DNA from: Bifidobacterium tibiigranuli
Lineage (GTDB): Bacteria > Actinomycetota > Actinomycetes > Actinomycetales > Bifidobacteriaceae
Length of the DNA: 64,000 bases
Assembly: GCF_009371885.1 (NCBI RefSeq)
Contig: NZ_QLZA01000002.1
Location: forward strand, 124,001-188,000
Reading direction: 5' to 3'
Of the stretch, positions 8,249 through 22,912 are shown in pieces. A program made the translations under genes and the position numbers. Every line of letters starts with the position of its first letter. Position 1 is the stretch's first letter. Below the pieces are notes generated by a model. That model did no database searches, was not told the DNA's origin, and worked only from the letters and a program-made list of their open reading frames with translations.

Positions 8249-11188
8249 TCAGGAGTTGTTCAGCAAGCGCAGCACACCGCGGCGGGCCCTGTGACCGGCG
8301 GCGCGCAGGCCGCTTCGCGCACCGTGGTAGCCGTATTTGGCCATCAGCGTGCGAATCAGCTTGTCGCCCTCGCTGAAGACGAGCACGCTCAGTCCCAGCG
8401 CCCAGCAAATGAGCCATTCCGTTGCTGAAAGCGGGCCGACGCCCAAAACCGCAGCGGCAGCCGGGATGTACATGACACTCGCATGCACAATCAGTGCGAG
8501 GACAGCTGCAATCAGCAGGAAGGGGTTGCGCAGCGGATTGAGCCGGAAGATCGAGATGTTTTCCGAGCGCGCCGACATCGACATGAAGAAGTTGAAGAGC
8601 ACCAATAGTGTCAGCGCCATCGTCCGCGCGGTCGTCTCATCATAGCCATCGTCGATCATCACGCGGAACATGACGAGAATGCAGATGGCCATCCACAGCC
8701 CGCACACCGCGGTTCTGGCCCACATAGCCGCCGAAAGCAGCCCTTCGCTCGCCTTGCGCGGCGGGCGGGAAAGCTCGTCGCCCTGACCGGGTTCGAAGGC
8801 GAGCGCGATATCCTGCACGCCGTTGGTGACGAAGTTGATCCAGAGCATCTGCAGCGGCATGAAGAGCAGCGGCATTTCGGCAATCACATTGACGCCAACT
8901 GCGATCACGGCCGCGACCGCTGTGGAGAGCAGGAAGAAGGCCGATCCACGAATGGCCTTGAAGGTGACGCGCCCTTCGCGCACCGCTTGCGTGATGGTGA
9001 CGAAATTGTCGTCGGTGAGCACCACGTCACTGGCCTCGCGGGCCACGTCGGTGCCCGACTCGCCCATGGCGATGCCGACGGAGGCGGCCTTCAAGGCCGG
9101 AGCGTCGTTGACGCCGTCACCGGTCACTGCGACGGTATGGCCCTCGTCTTGCAAAGCCTCCACGATACGCAGCTTGTCCTGCGGGGACACTCTGGCCGCA
9201 ATTGAAGTCTCTTTGAGGCGGGCTTTGAGCACTTCATCGCTCATTTCGAGCATTTCGCTGCCGGTTATGGCGTTGTCGGTGTGGCGCAGCCCCAGCCGTT
9301 CGCCAATCGCCTGCGCGGTCAGCGGATGATCGCCGGTGATCATCTTGACTTCGATGCCGGCCTGTGCGCATTGTGCAATCGCCTCGCGCACGCCTTCACG
9401 CGGCGGATCAAGCATCCCCTCAAGCCCTAGGAAGGTCATCGATTCCGGTTCACGGTAATCCTGCGGGCGGGCGTCCGGCCCGAGTTCACGCATGGCTACG
9501 CCGATGACGCGCAGCCCCTTGCCACCCATGCCCTCGTAGACCTCGTCGATGCGGGCGAGGTCGATTGGCTCGGTCACCGCGCTGCCATTGCGACCATCGG
9601 CACTACGCTCGCCAGTTCCGCCGCTATTTCTACCGCTTTCAGCAACATCAACATTCGCGCCAGTTTCGCCGTTATTCCTGCCACCCTCGACGGCCATCGT
9701 CGCGCACATAGCCGCGACGGTATCGGGCGCGCCTTTGACATACTGTGTGTAGCTGCCATCGGCGTTGCGCCGTATGGTCATCGAGTAGCGCAATTCCGGC
9801 TCGTACGGCGTTTCGAACACAATCGGCAGGTCGCGGTCGCTTTGCGAGACGGCGCCCATATCGTCGGCCGCGCGGGCCATCGCCACATCCACTGCGTCAC
9901 CGCCATAGCGCACCTCGCCGGATGCCTCAACGTGCCGATGCGCCTCATTGGTCAGTGCGCCGGCACGCAGCAAACGCGCCACATCGTCTTTCCACAGTTG
10001 AGACTCGATATCCTCCTGCGACCGGCAGTCATGCGGCTGCGCTGCCCCAATCGAACACGTCTCGACCGTCATGCGATTCTGCGTCAATGTGCCGGTCTTG
10101 TCGGATCCGATAACCGTAGCCGATCCCAGCGTTTCCACCGCAGGCAGCGTACGCACGATGGCATTGCGCTTGGCCATGCGCGAAACCGCCAGCGACATCG
10201 CCACGGTCAGCACGATTGGCAGTGCTTCCGGCATCGCCGCGACGGCCAGCGCGACCGAGGAGAGGAAGGCATCAGTGGCATTGCCGTTGATAATCGTGCC
10301 GCCGATGAAGACGAACAGCGCTACGATGATGACCGCAATCGCGATGCCACGCTCGGTGCGGCTCATGATCTGCTCAAGTGGAGTCGAGGCGTGCGTGCCG
10401 ATGACCAGATCGTTGATTTCGCCCAGCTCGGTGTTCGATCCGGTGCCGACAACGACGCCGCGCCCGCGCCCGCCAGTCACCATCGTGCCGGAGAAGGCAA
10501 TCGATTTGCGGTCGCCCAGCGGGGCATCCCGGTCGCTTACCTTGGTGTTCTTGCTGGCATCTTCGCTTTCGCCGGTCAGCATCGATTCGTCGATGCGCAG
10601 ATTATTAGTCTCGATAAGGCGCAGATCAGCTGGCACACGGTCGCCGCTTTCCAGCAGCACCACGTCTCCCGGCACGAGCGAAGGCGTCGAAAGCGAGGCC
10701 ACGCGCCCATCGCGAATCACCCGGCTCGTCGGCGCCGACAGCGACGCCAGCGCACGCACGGCTTGATTCGCCTTGATTTCCTGATAAAAGCCGATGATGG
10801 CATTGAGCAGCAGCACCACGAAAATCGCGATAGCATCCACATGATGATCCAGCACCATCGTGACGATGCCGCAGACGATAAGCACCGCAATCAGCGGGCT
10901 TTTGAACTGCAGCAGAAACACTTTCCACTTGGGGGTCGGCACGGCGGCTTCCAACGCATTCTCGCCGAAGATGCCGAGCCTGCGTTTGGATTCCTCGCTG
11001 CTCAGGCCGTTCGCCGCGGTGTGCAGGGCGTCCAGCGTCGCCTCCGGGCTGAGGCTGTGCCAAGCCTCCTCGGCAACCATCTCGTTCGTTACCGCAGCGA
11101 TGCTCGCGCCTGTAGCGTTGCCTGTCATGGTGGAGTTCGTCGCCAATTCTTCTGCCGTCTGATTCTCTCTTTTCGTCGCATTCGTCAT
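8249..11188 (-). CDS. P-type cation-transporting ATPase (P2, Ca2+-like)
   Basis: 979 residues from the ATG at 11188; a further in-frame ATG at 11218 is possible, but GAAAGG lies upstream of the one chosen. Order: cation-ATPase N domain, TM1-2, actuator loop with MLTGES, TM4 with PEALP, phosphorylation motif SDKTGTLTQN (Asp363), nucleotide domain, MITGDHPLTA, hinge TGDGVNDAPAL and C-terminal TM5-10. It exports a cation, probably Ca2+, at the cell membrane. An unusual Gly/Asn-rich insertion (about residues 502-540, with repeated GRNxG/GTG units) interrupts the nucleotide domain. Single-gene transcript, ending near the 26-bp hairpin. Family call secure; ion uncertain. Confidence 0.92.
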   Translation of the reverse strand: MTNATKRENQTAEELATNSTMTGNATGASIAAVTNEMVAEEAWHSLSPEATLDALHTAANGLSSEESKRRLGIFGENALEAAVPTPKWKVFLLQFKSPLIAVLIVCGIVTMVLDHHVDAIAIFVVLLLNAIIGFYQEIKANQAVRALASLSAPTSRVIRDGRVASLSTPSLVPGDVVLLESGDRVPADLRLIETNNLRIDESMLTGESEDASKNTKVSDRDAPLGDRKSIAFSGTMVTGGRGRGVVVGTGSNTELGEINDLVIGTHASTPLEQIMSRTERGIAIAVIIVALFVFIGGTIINGNATDAFLSSVALAVAAMPEALPIVLTVAMSLAVSRMAKRNAIVRTLPAVETLGSATVIGSDKTGTLTQNRMTVETCSIGAAQPHDCRSQEDIESQLWKDDVARLLRAGALTNEAHRHVEASGEVRYGGDAVDVAMARAADDMGAVSQSDRDLPIVFETPYEPELRYSMTIRRNADGSYTQYVKGAPDTVAAMCATMAVEGGRNNGETGANVDVAESGRNSGGTGERSADGRNGSAVTEPIDLARIDEVYEGMGGKGLRVIGVAMRELGPDARPQDYREPESMTFLGLEGMLDPPREGVREAIAQCAQAGIEVKMITGDHPLTAQAIGERLGLRHTDNAITGSEMLEMSDEVLKARLKETSIAARVSPQDKLRIVEALQDEGHTVAVTGDGVNDAPALKAASVGIAMGESGTDVAREASDVVLTDDNFVTITQAVREGRVTFKAIRGSAFFLLSTAVAAVIAVGVNVIAEMPLLFMPLQMLWINFVTNGVQDIALAFEPGQGDELSRPPRKASEGLLSAAMWARTAVCGLWMAICILVMFRVMIDDGYDETTARTMALTLLVLFNFFMSMSARSENISIFRLNPLRNPFLLIAAVLALIVHASVMYIPAAAAVLGVGPLSATEWLICWALGLSVLVFSEGDKLIRTLMAKYGYHGARSGLRAAGHRARRGVLRLLNNS

Positions 11189-11381
11189 AGTCGTGCAAGG
11201 CCTTTCATCGATCGCCATGGTCGGTTTCGGTCAGTAATCGCCGCACGTATGCCACATATGATGCGCAAATTCCCCTCGGCAGCGCATCGTAGGCATCTGC
11301 CACAATCTCTATTTACGAACCTAACAAACGCAGGTAACGTGGCTCCTCTCTCGGTGAACACAGCCGGTGAACAAGGACGAC

Positions 11382-11642
11382 CTACTTCCGGCGCGGCTTG
11401 TAGCCTCGCTTGCGCGAATGAGGCTTGCGGCGGCCCTGTGCAGATCCATGTGTAGAGCCGTGCGCTGAACCTTGCCCAGCCCCATACGCGAAGGCCGTGT
11501 CCGGGTCACGATGCGTCAGATGCCATGCCCCGCAGTATTCGCAGCGATAGACCCACAGCTGCACGCCGCGCTCGGCGAGGCTGGCCTCGGCGGCGCGTTC
11601 GGCCTGGGCCTTGTCATGGTACATAATCTTGTTCGAGGTCAC
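11382..11642 (-). CDS. Small CxxC...HxxH protein, conserved hypothetical
   Basis: About 86 residues from a GTG at 11642 (an ATG at 11624 is the alternative; the frame is open to 11729 but would then overlap the aldo/keto reductase). The core LWVYRCEYCGAWHLTHRD carries CxxC followed by HLTHR, a zinc-ribbon-like motif of small actinobacterial proteins without known function. The preceding helix (KAQAERAAEASLAERG) is charged. The C-terminus is low complexity: repeated GSxHG units, then a basic tail (RRKPHSRKRGYKPRRK) that may bind nucleic acid. Confidence 0.6.
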   Translation of the reverse strand: MTSNKIMYHDKAQAERAAEASLAERGVQLWVYRCEYCGAWHLTHRDPDTAFAYGAGQGSAHGSTHGSAQGRRKPHSRKRGYKPRRK

Positions 11643-11686
11643 GCACCGTTTAGGAGTGAAATAATGCACGATTGCACGGCACCCGC

Positions 11687-12625
11687 TTACGGCAGATCGT
11701 TGCCCGCCGCGAGATAGAGGTCGTACCACTCCTGCGCGGTCAGCTCCACCTCGGTGCCGGCGACCATATCAGTCAGGCGGGAAGGAGTCATCGACCCCAG
11801 CAGCACCTGCATTTTCGCTGGATGACGCAGAATCCACGCCACCGCTATCGCGCTCTTGCCAACGCCGTACTGCCTCGCCAGCTTATCCAGTTCCTCGTTG
11901 AGTTCCGGGAATTTCGGATTATCGATAAACACGCCTTCGAAGAAGCCAAACTGGAACGGGCTCCACGCCTGAATGGTCATATGCCGCAGCCGGGAGTAAG
12001 CCAGCAGTCCGCCATCATGGTCGAGGCTCGGCGCATCCTCCATATTAACGTGGAACTCCTGCTGAATCATGTTGGTGTGGCCCAGCCCGAACTGCAGCTG
12101 ATTGACTTCGAGCTTCTGCGACACCGCGCTCTGCAGCAGTTCGACCTGCCACGGGTTGACATTGCTGACGCCGAAATGACGCACTTTGCCGCTGGTCTGC
12201 AGCTCATTGAAGGCCTGAGCGAGTTCGTCCACATCCACCAGCGTGTCCGGGCGATGCAAGAGCACGAAGTCAACATAATCGGTTTGCAGATTCTCAAGCT
12301 CATCGTCGAGCGCCGCAACCAAATGCTTCTTCGAGAAGTCGTACCGAGCGATGTCATTCGATTCCGAATCGCGATAGATGCCGAACTTCGTCTGCACGAA
12401 AATGCTGTCGCGTTCCACGCCAAGATCGACCAGAGCCTGGCCAAAACGCCGACTGCTCTCGCCAGCCGAATAGCAATCGGCCGTATCAAAGAAGTTCACA
12501 CCGGCATCGAGCACGGTTTTTACGATTTCGTCGGCCTCATCCTGCTGCTTCTCATTGATTCGCATCACGCCGAGGGCCACGCGCGAAGCCGTGACGCCTG
12601 AAGTTCCTAATGGCGCATATTTCAT
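11687..12625 (-). CDS. Aldo/keto reductase (YdhF-like)
   Basis: 312 residues starting MKYAPLG; GAAGGAG sits 5 bp before the ATG. The NADPH-dependent TIM-barrel fold is shown by FFDTADCYSAGES (catalytic Asp and Tyr), FVQTKFGI (Lys), VLLHRPD (His) and GVSNVNPWQ. It reduces carbonyl compounds in the cytosol; substrate unknown. The closest look is to the YdhF/YcsN branch. Single gene just downstream of the first rRNA operon and transcribed the same way, but separated from it by the rRNA terminator. Confidence 0.9.
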   Translation of the reverse strand: MKYAPLGTSGVTASRVALGVMRINEKQQDEADEIVKTVLDAGVNFFDTADCYSAGESSRRFGQALVDLGVERDSIFVQTKFGIYRDSESNDIARYDFSKKHLVAALDDELENLQTDYVDFVLLHRPDTLVDVDELAQAFNELQTSGKVRHFGVSNVNPWQVELLQSAVSQKLEVNQLQFGLGHTNMIQQEFHVNMEDAPSLDHDGGLLAYSRLRHMTIQAWSPFQFGFFEGVFIDNPKFPELNEELDKLARQYGVGKSAIAVAWILRHPAKMQVLLGSMTPSRLTDMVAGTEVELTAQEWYDLYLAAGNDLP

Positions 12626-12736
12626 TGCCGCTCCTTCGAGTCTTGTGGACATGTCTTGTGGACATATAAGTGCCCCCATTGTATGGCCCTGCCTTGTCAT
12701 GGAGCGTGTTGAAACATTGTGGCTGCGCCTCTACAG

Positions 12737-12783
12737 CGTACGTTTTATGGTACGTTTCGTGAGTCCGTATTGGAAAACGTACG
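12737..12783. repeat. Palindromic-ended 48-bp element
   Basis: CGTACGTTTT at the left and AAAACGTACG at the right form a hairpin. The element matches bases 1-48 of the window in inverse orientation, with conserved ends and a diverged centre. It lies between the aldo/keto reductase gene and the rRNA terminator. Confidence 0.5.
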
Positions 12784-12874
12784 GTAAGCGCGATCCAGTG
12801 TATGTTTTTTGCTGTGGAGCGCTGCGTTGTGTTCCGTGTCGTGCTGGTGCTGGTGTTGTTTTTGTGTGTGCGAA

Positions 12875-12910
12875 AGGGGCCCCGGGGATCGTGTGATCCT
12901 CGGGGCCCCT
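12875..12910 (-). terminator. rRNA operon terminator, copy 1
   Basis: A strong GC stem AGGGGCCCCGGGGATC/GATCCTCGGGGCCCCT with a 4-nt loop, just past the 5S gene in the direction of transcription. Confidence 0.85.
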
Positions 12911-12923
12911 CTTGTGAAGTATT

Positions 12924-13042
12924 ATTGCGGCGGCGTGCTACTCTCCCACGCCCTGTCGAGCGCAGTACCATCGCCGTGCTGGGTCTTAGCTTCCGGGTTC
13001 GGAATGGGACCGGGCGTCTCCCCCAGGCCATGGCCGCCGCAA
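12924..13042 (-). rRNA. 5S rRNA, copy 1
   Basis: On the minus strand it starts near TTGCGGCGGCCATGG and ends near GCCGCCGCAA, with the conserved internal segment CCCATTCCGAACCCGG. About 119 nt; ends approximate. Last gene of the operon, followed by the terminator. Confidence 0.92.
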
Positions 13043-13234
13043 ATCTTTAGTTGTCATGCACGCCTTCGCGGCATGCATGGGATGTGATGGTTCGGGGACC
13101 GGCTAGTGGACGCGGGCGTGTTGCCTTGCGCAGATTCGACGATGTGTTCGTGTTGCGTTGCATTTCAGTGCTCCAGTCGTCTGGAGCGGTCTAGATGAGG
13201 CTCCTCACGTACCCTTCCCTCGTAGGGGAAGTGT

Positions 13235-18279
<5,045 letters not shown>

Positions 18280-18462
18280 ATGCAGAAAGCCTCGAAAAGG
18301 CCCTCATATATATCAATTGACGGGACCGTTTATAAGGAAAACGATCCACACAAAACCCCAGCACCCATTCAAGCCCCACTCAGGGCACCCACGACAAAAC
18401 GCGGGCAGGACGCCGGACTGGCAATCACAAAAATAATCTGACTATAAAAAGTAGTACAAAAC

Positions 18463-18484
18463 ACGCTCTTGAGTTCTCAAACCA
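18463..18484 (-). promoter_or_regulatory. rRNA leader boxA-like site, copy 1
   Basis: GGTTTGAGAACTCAAGAGCG on the minus strand, the TTTGAGAACT type of element found ahead of 16S in actinobacteria and linked to antitermination. The spacer carries a related copy. Confidence 0.6.
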
Positions 18485-18547
18485 CCACCACACCAACAAA
18501 CCGAAGCAATCCGAAGATTTCTTGTCGCTGTCAGGCAGCAAGGGATT

Positions 18548-18576
18548 AACTTACACGGGATGGCCCCCCAGCGCAA
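18548..18576 (-). promoter_or_regulatory. rRNA operon promoter, copy 1
   Basis: TTGCGC and TAAGTT with 17 bp between, read on the minus strand. The second operon has TTGCAC-17-TAAGTT at the same distance from 16S although surrounding DNA differs, so the boxes are conserved. Farther upstream CGGCGTGTCG occurs at 18626 and 18713. The 18504-18846 gap holds no gene that I can see. Confidence 0.6.
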
Positions 18577-18846
18577 ATCGGGCTTGTCGAAATAGTCTTG
18601 AATCGTTGGTATATAAGACATCTCTCGGCGTGTCGAAATCGCCGTTTTTCGGCCTTGATTCGCTCTGTGAATGGCGCGGGACCGCCAAAATACCTCGAAT
18701 ATTTCTGCTCTTCGGCGTGTCGCGGACTTGCTCTGCCGGTGTTCCTACCGATGCCGGGGCAAAACTCGCTTGCAGAAGCTTCAGCGAGCGGTATTTGCCT
18801 AGTTCTGGCTCATGCCCAGGCACAAAGCACCGTGCACCGCAATGTT

Positions 18847-19950
18847 CTACCGCGCAGTCCTCGGCGATATCTCACCGCTCCCTCGCTGAATAAAGGTCGT
18901 TGGAATGACAATCGAGCGTGGCGGCGAATCCACAGCATCCACCTTCTCGAGCATCAATTCAGCAGTGCGTCTGCCAAGCTCGGCACAATTCTGCGATACC
19001 ACGCTCACACCGGGATCCAACAGGTCAAACAATTCGAAGTCATCGAAGCCAATAAGTGCGATATCGTGTTGCAGACTGGCGTCATATAAGGCGTGCAACG
19101 CTCCTATGGTAATGAAGTTCTGCGCGCTGAACACTGCTGTCGGGGCGTCGACCCGACGCAATGCTGCGACAAGGGCCTTCTGTGCATCAAGGCTGTTTGA
19201 GATTCCGGTGATGATGTTGTTCTCGTCCGGCGTGATGCCTGCTTCTTTGAAAGCATCGCGGAATCCTAGCTGGCGTTCCACGGCCGTTTGCGCAGCCATG
19301 CGCTCGGTCATCAGCAGTATGCTGCGATGCCCTTCGGCAATCAGCCGCGACGTAGCGGATTTCGCCGCTTCTCGGTTGTTGCTCGTCACATAGTTGGCAG
19401 CCAGTCCAGATGGCTTACGGTCAATGAACACCAGCGGTATGCCAAAAGACACAGCCAAGTCCAGATTGCTCGCATCGTCCCCTGAAGAGTTGAGAATGAT
19501 GCCGTCCACACGCCGCCTCACGAGATCATTCATGATGATGCCGGTTTGCGAAGGGTCTTCATGCGAACTGCCTGTAATCAGCGTGTAGTTCTTCAGACGC
19601 AGTGTGTCTTCGATGCTGCTTTGAATCTGCCCAGCAAATGGGTTGTCAACACTGCTGACGATAAGCCCGAAGGTGTTGGCTCGCCCGTCCGAACGTCGCA
19701 GGCTTCGAGCACGTACATCCACCTGATAGTGGAGCTTCTCTACGGCTTTCCAGACGCGTGCCTGAGTTTCCTTGGACACATAGTGCTCTCCGTTGACCAC
19801 ACGTGAAACAGTTTTCAGCCCAACACCGGCTTCGGCCGCGACCTGCCGCATCGTCATGTTCCTGCCACTCACCACTTTCGGCGCGTTGGAAAGCTCGAGA
19901 TTTTTCTCGCGCGGTTGAATGGCGTCCGTTTCCGAGTCGTTCACAGTCAC
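18847..19950 (-). CDS. LacI family regulator of the ribose-type ABC locus
   Basis: About 367 residues from a GTG at 19950; a second GTG at 19944 has a better-placed GGAAG site. After a 30-residue extension comes the LacI helix-turn-helix (MRQVAAEAGVGLKTVSRVVNG) and a sugar-sensing domain. It is the last gene downstream of the ABC importer set, separated from it by a strong hairpin (20106-20157), so it probably has its own promoter. A candidate target is the AACGTT-centred palindrome at 24510-24521. The inducer is unknown and presumably the sugar carried by the adjacent importer. Confidence 0.87.
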   Translation of the reverse strand: MTVNDSETDAIQPREKNLELSNAPKVVSGRNMTMRQVAAEAGVGLKTVSRVVNGEHYVSKETQARVWKAVEKLHYQVDVRARSLRRSDGRANTFGLIVSSVDNPFAGQIQSSIEDTLRLKNYTLITGSSHEDPSQTGIIMNDLVRRRVDGIILNSSGDDASNLDLAVSFGIPLVFIDRKPSGLAANYVTSNNREAAKSATSRLIAEGHRSILLMTERMAAQTAVERQLGFRDAFKEAGITPDENNIITGISNSLDAQKALVAALRRVDAPTAVFSAQNFITIGALHALYDASLQHDIALIGFDDFELFDLLDPGVSVVSQNCAELGRRTAELMLEKVDAVDSPPRSIVIPTTFIQRGSGEISPRTAR

Positions 19951-20105
19951 TCTCTTCCGACAATCGAATTCTGGCCGTCAGCGAGAAGAATCAAATGAAT
20001 TGTGACCTCTGTCCCAAATGCCGGCATGGCATATTCATTATATATGCCCAAATTGGCGTTTCTGCAGCAGGATGCTGCCGGATAATTAACAACTCACGCA
20101 AAATG

Positions 20106-20157
20106 CAGTGGGCGGCCTGCCCCTCTGAGATACTTCAGAGGGGCAGGCCGCCCACTG
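20106..20157. terminator. Strong hairpin terminator after VOC gene
   Basis: A 23-bp perfect GC-rich stem (left arm starts CAGTGGGCGGCCTGCCCC) with a 6-nt loop, 26 bp beyond the VOC stop, with a TTTT run following on the minus strand. Confidence 0.85.
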
Positions 20158-20182
20158 TGACGACGCCTAGACTCCTAGACGC

Positions 20183-20722
20183 CTAATCTAGGGCAGGATA
20201 CTCCACCAGCTCCACGCGAAAACCTTCGGGATCCTCCACCATAATGGAGTAGAACCCAAGCTGCTTGGCGAAAACCAAGGAGGCGATGACTTTCCCGCCC
20301 AGAAGCGTAACCCGCTGTGCCACCTGTTCAATATTGGAAACACTGAACGCTATGTGGTGGCGAGCCTCTTGCTCGAAGGCACGCGGTTGACGGCGCCCAT
20401 CGCGATACTCGATGAGCTCAATGAGATCCTGATGTTCGCTTTCAAGATATTGGATGACGTGATTGCCCATATCCACCTTCCGGCTGGCCTTCAATCCCAC
20501 TGCCGAAGTGTAGAATCTAGTCTGCTCTTCCAGAGAATCTACGACCAAGGCCACGTGATTAAGGCAGACAGGCCGTGCAACGATGGCGTCGCTGTCCGAA
20601 TCTGTCGCGCCGGCAGCCTTGTTGGTGTTCGCAGCTGCACGCGTTTCCGCTGCCGTATCCGTAGTCTGATGAGAATTACCATATTGCGGATAATCGGGTT
20701 TCATGGGTTGTGTCATTGTCAT
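20183..20722 (-). CDS. VOC (glyoxalase/dioxygenase) superfamily protein
   Basis: 179 residues. The first 47 are low complexity (Ala/Thr/Asn rich); the rest is a vicinal-oxygen-chelate fold: LNHVALVVDSLEEQTRFYT at the start and VEDPEGFRVELVEYP at the end. The His in LNHV, His in RHHIAF and Glu in VELVE are candidate metal ligands. AAGGA precedes the ATG and the gene begins 6 bp after the binding-protein stop, so it belongs to the ABC operon. It could act on a sugar-derived compound such as an isomerase or lyase substrate, but nothing fixes the reaction. Confidence 0.8.
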   Translation of the reverse strand: MTMTQPMKPDYPQYGNSHQTTDTAAETRAAANTNKAAGATDSDSDAIVARPVCLNHVALVVDSLEEQTRFYTSAVGLKASRKVDMGNHVIQYLESEHQDLIELIEYRDGRRQPRAFEQEARHHIAFSVSNIEQVAQRVTLLGGKVIASLVFAKQLGFYSIMVEDPEGFRVELVEYPALD

Positions 20723-20728
20723 GCTTCC

Positions 20729-21829
20729 TTAGTCGTATAGCAGCTTCGCGATACTCGGATCATCGATATTCGAACTGTCATACCAATGCGATCCGGTATC
20801 AGAATCCTTCACTTTCTCTCCCTTGGAGGCTTTGACTGCGAGCTCTACCGCCTGGTAACCCATTTGATAGGGATCCTGCGTCACGGATCCTAGGAACTTC
20901 CCGGACTTCACAGCGTTACGCTGTGAAGTACCTGAATCAAAGCCGACGACAAAGATATCCTTGTATTTGCCTGTCTGCTTGTTAAGGTCGGTGCCGTCGC
21001 TAGTCGCGCTGAGCAGAGCATTGACGCCATCCTGATTGGCAGCGAAAACGCTGACCAATCCTTGCGTGCCGAGTATGGATGTTGCAGCCGATTGGATGTC
21101 GGCTTGGCTCGTAGTCGGCGGCACAGTGACAACGACTTTCACTTTGGCCGGCTTGGCAGAAGGCTTCGTCCACTTCTCCTGGCCAGAAACCGACACCGCC
21201 CCTTCGAACCCGGGCAGTTTCTCGATTTGCGCAACCGACTCCTTGACAAAGCCGTCGACGCGATTGACGATAGAACCCGATGTTGAATCCTGCGCCAGCA
21301 CTGCTACGACAGCGGGCTTAGCTGCTGTGCCGGTTTCAAGACGCTGCTGTACATCTTTGTTAGCGACAAGATGGGATGCAACATTCGCCCCCGCCTTGCT
21401 GTTGTCAGTTGCAGCCGTGGCGACCACTGCGCCGGATTTGTCCCCGGGGACGCCGGAATCGAAGCCGATGACAGGAATTGAACTGCTTTTAGCCTGAACC
21501 AGGTTATCTTGCACTGCATTAGGGTCGCAAGCAGCCAAGGCAATCGCGCTAGGCTTCTGATTAATCGCCGATCCCAATTGCTCCACCTGCTGCGAAACGT
21601 TGCTCTCTGCGTCGGGGCCGTTGGTCGTCACTTCCACATCAAGTTTCGAAGCTGCGTCCTTGGCTCCTTTGAACGCAGCCTGGTAAAACTGGTTCTGGTA
21701 GCTTTTCGAGATGACGATTATCTTGGTTTTGCCGCTGCCCGAACCCGAGCTGCCACTGCCACATCCGGCCGTCATGCCGATGCAGGCCAGCAAGGCCACG
21801 CCGGCGGCAAGAATCTTCGTTGATTTCAT
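20729..21829 (-). CDS. Sugar ABC transporter substrate-binding lipoprotein (ribose type)
   Basis: 366 residues with a lipoprotein signal (lipobox GMTAGC) and a Gly/Ser linker, then a type 1 periplasmic-binding fold (KIIVISKSYQNQFYQ, VIGFDSG twice). It captures sugar outside the membrane for the permease at 21905-22912. GGAG upstream of the ATG. Substrate unknown; pentose, hexose or polyol are all possible in this cluster type (RbsB/XylF relatives). Confidence 0.9.
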   Translation of the reverse strand: MKSTKILAAGVALLACIGMTAGCGSGSSGSGSGKTKIIVISKSYQNQFYQAAFKGAKDAASKLDVEVTTNGPDAESNVSQQVEQLGSAINQKPSAIALAACDPNAVQDNLVQAKSSSIPVIGFDSGVPGDKSGAVVATAATDNSKAGANVASHLVANKDVQQRLETGTAAKPAVVAVLAQDSTSGSIVNRVDGFVKESVAQIEKLPGFEGAVSVSGQEKWTKPSAKPAKVKVVVTVPPTTSQADIQSAATSILGTQGLVSVFAANQDGVNALLSATSDGTDLNKQTGKYKDIFVVGFDSGTSQRNAVKSGKFLGSVTQDPYQMGYQAVELAVKASKGEKVKDSDTGSHWYDSSNIDDPSIAKLLYD

Positions 21830-21904
21830 TGTTTCTCCTTAATATGAGGGAAAGCCGAACTTTCCACTACAAAACTGCTATGCCAAATATTGTGCTGGCT
21901 GCTC

Positions 21905-22912
21905 TCAGCCTCGCCGCTGCCTTCTGGTCCGGATCACATCCAACAGCACGGCCAGAATCACGACGACGCCAATCAGGCACTGCTGCCATTGCACGGGAAG
22001 CCCCATCGCCAGCAAACCGTTTTTGAGGATGCTAATAACGAAGACACCGATCAGCGTGCCCCACAGGGAGCCGACGCCACCTGCAAGCGACACACCGCCG
22101 ATGACGGCAGCAGCGATCGCGTACATCTCCTGGCCGTTGCCCGTCTGTGGAGTAATCGAGCTGAAGGTCGCCGCATAGATCACGCCGGCAAGCCCGCAGA
22201 ACAGACCGTTGAGCACATAGACTCCGACCTTCCAGCGGGCGACGTTGATGCCGGAAAGCTCTGTGGCTTCTTCGTTCGAGCCCATGGCGTAGGTGTATCG
22301 TCCCAGCTTCGTGCGATTAAGAAGGAACCACGCGAACAGGAAGAACAGCATCAGCCAAACCGCACCCATCGGAACGTTGCCCCATTTGTAGATGGCCTCC
22401 TTGAATGCGCCGTCAGGAGTGCCCAGACTCGGCCAGGTCTGCGTCTGGACTTTGGCGATGACCGAGCAAAGGCCGAGCGAGATGAACTGCATACCAAGCG
22501 TTGCGATGAACGGCGGCAAACCAAGGACGCCAATCAGAATGCCGTTAGCTACCCCGAATGCCAGGCCGGTCAGGACCACGATCAGCAGTGCCACCGCAAC
22601 TGGCAGATGCCAAACGTTGTAGGCAACGCCACCCACCAAGGCCGCTCCCACCATCACCGTGCCTGATGACAGATCAATGCCGCCGGTGATAATCACGAAG
22701 GTGGTGCCAATCGCAAGGAAGCCGATGTAATACGATGAGCTGAGAATGCTCAGCGCGGTGCCCTCGGTAAGAAAATTAGTGCCGAAAATTGAGAAGAAGG
22801 CATATAGAACGACCAATGCCACTAATGCCACTATCTGCTGCATTGCAGAACCGGACCGTTTCAGACCCAGGAAGCTTTTATCCTTGCCTTTGCTCTTAGT
22901 AATTTCAGTCAT
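21905..22912 (-). CDS. Ribose-type ABC transporter permease
   Basis: 335 residues, eight to ten hydrophobic segments, with the RbsC-type motif AAVIGGVSLAGGVGSLWGT and GGIDLSSG. Start at 22912 (MTEITKSK) has AAGGAGTGATC before it; the ATPase stop overlaps this start by 8 bp, so translation is coupled. One gene presumably forms the homodimeric channel. Confidence 0.92.
   Translation of the reverse strand: MTEITKSKGKDKSFLGLKRSGSAMQQIVALVALVVLYAFFSIFGTNFLTEGTALSILSSSYYIGFLAIGTTFVIITGGIDLSSGTVMVGAALVGGVAYNVWHLPVAVALLIVVLTGLAFGVANGILIGVLGLPPFIATLGMQFISLGLCSVIAKVQTQTWPSLGTPDGAFKEAIYKWGNVPMGAVWLMLFFLFAWFLLNRTKLGRYTYAMGSNEEATELSGINVARWKVGVYVLNGLFCGLAGVIYAATFSSITPQTGNGQEMYAIAAAVIGGVSLAGGVGSLWGTLIGVFVISILKNGLLAMGLPVQWQQCLIGVVVILAVLLDVIRTRRQRRG

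Noticed and set aside
9842-11455. Long plus-strand frame of 537 codons opposite the P-type ATPase
   Set aside because: Composition is Arg/His-rich with no domain, and it is fully opposite a gene with all family motifs; it is a codon-phase shadow typical of high-GC DNA.
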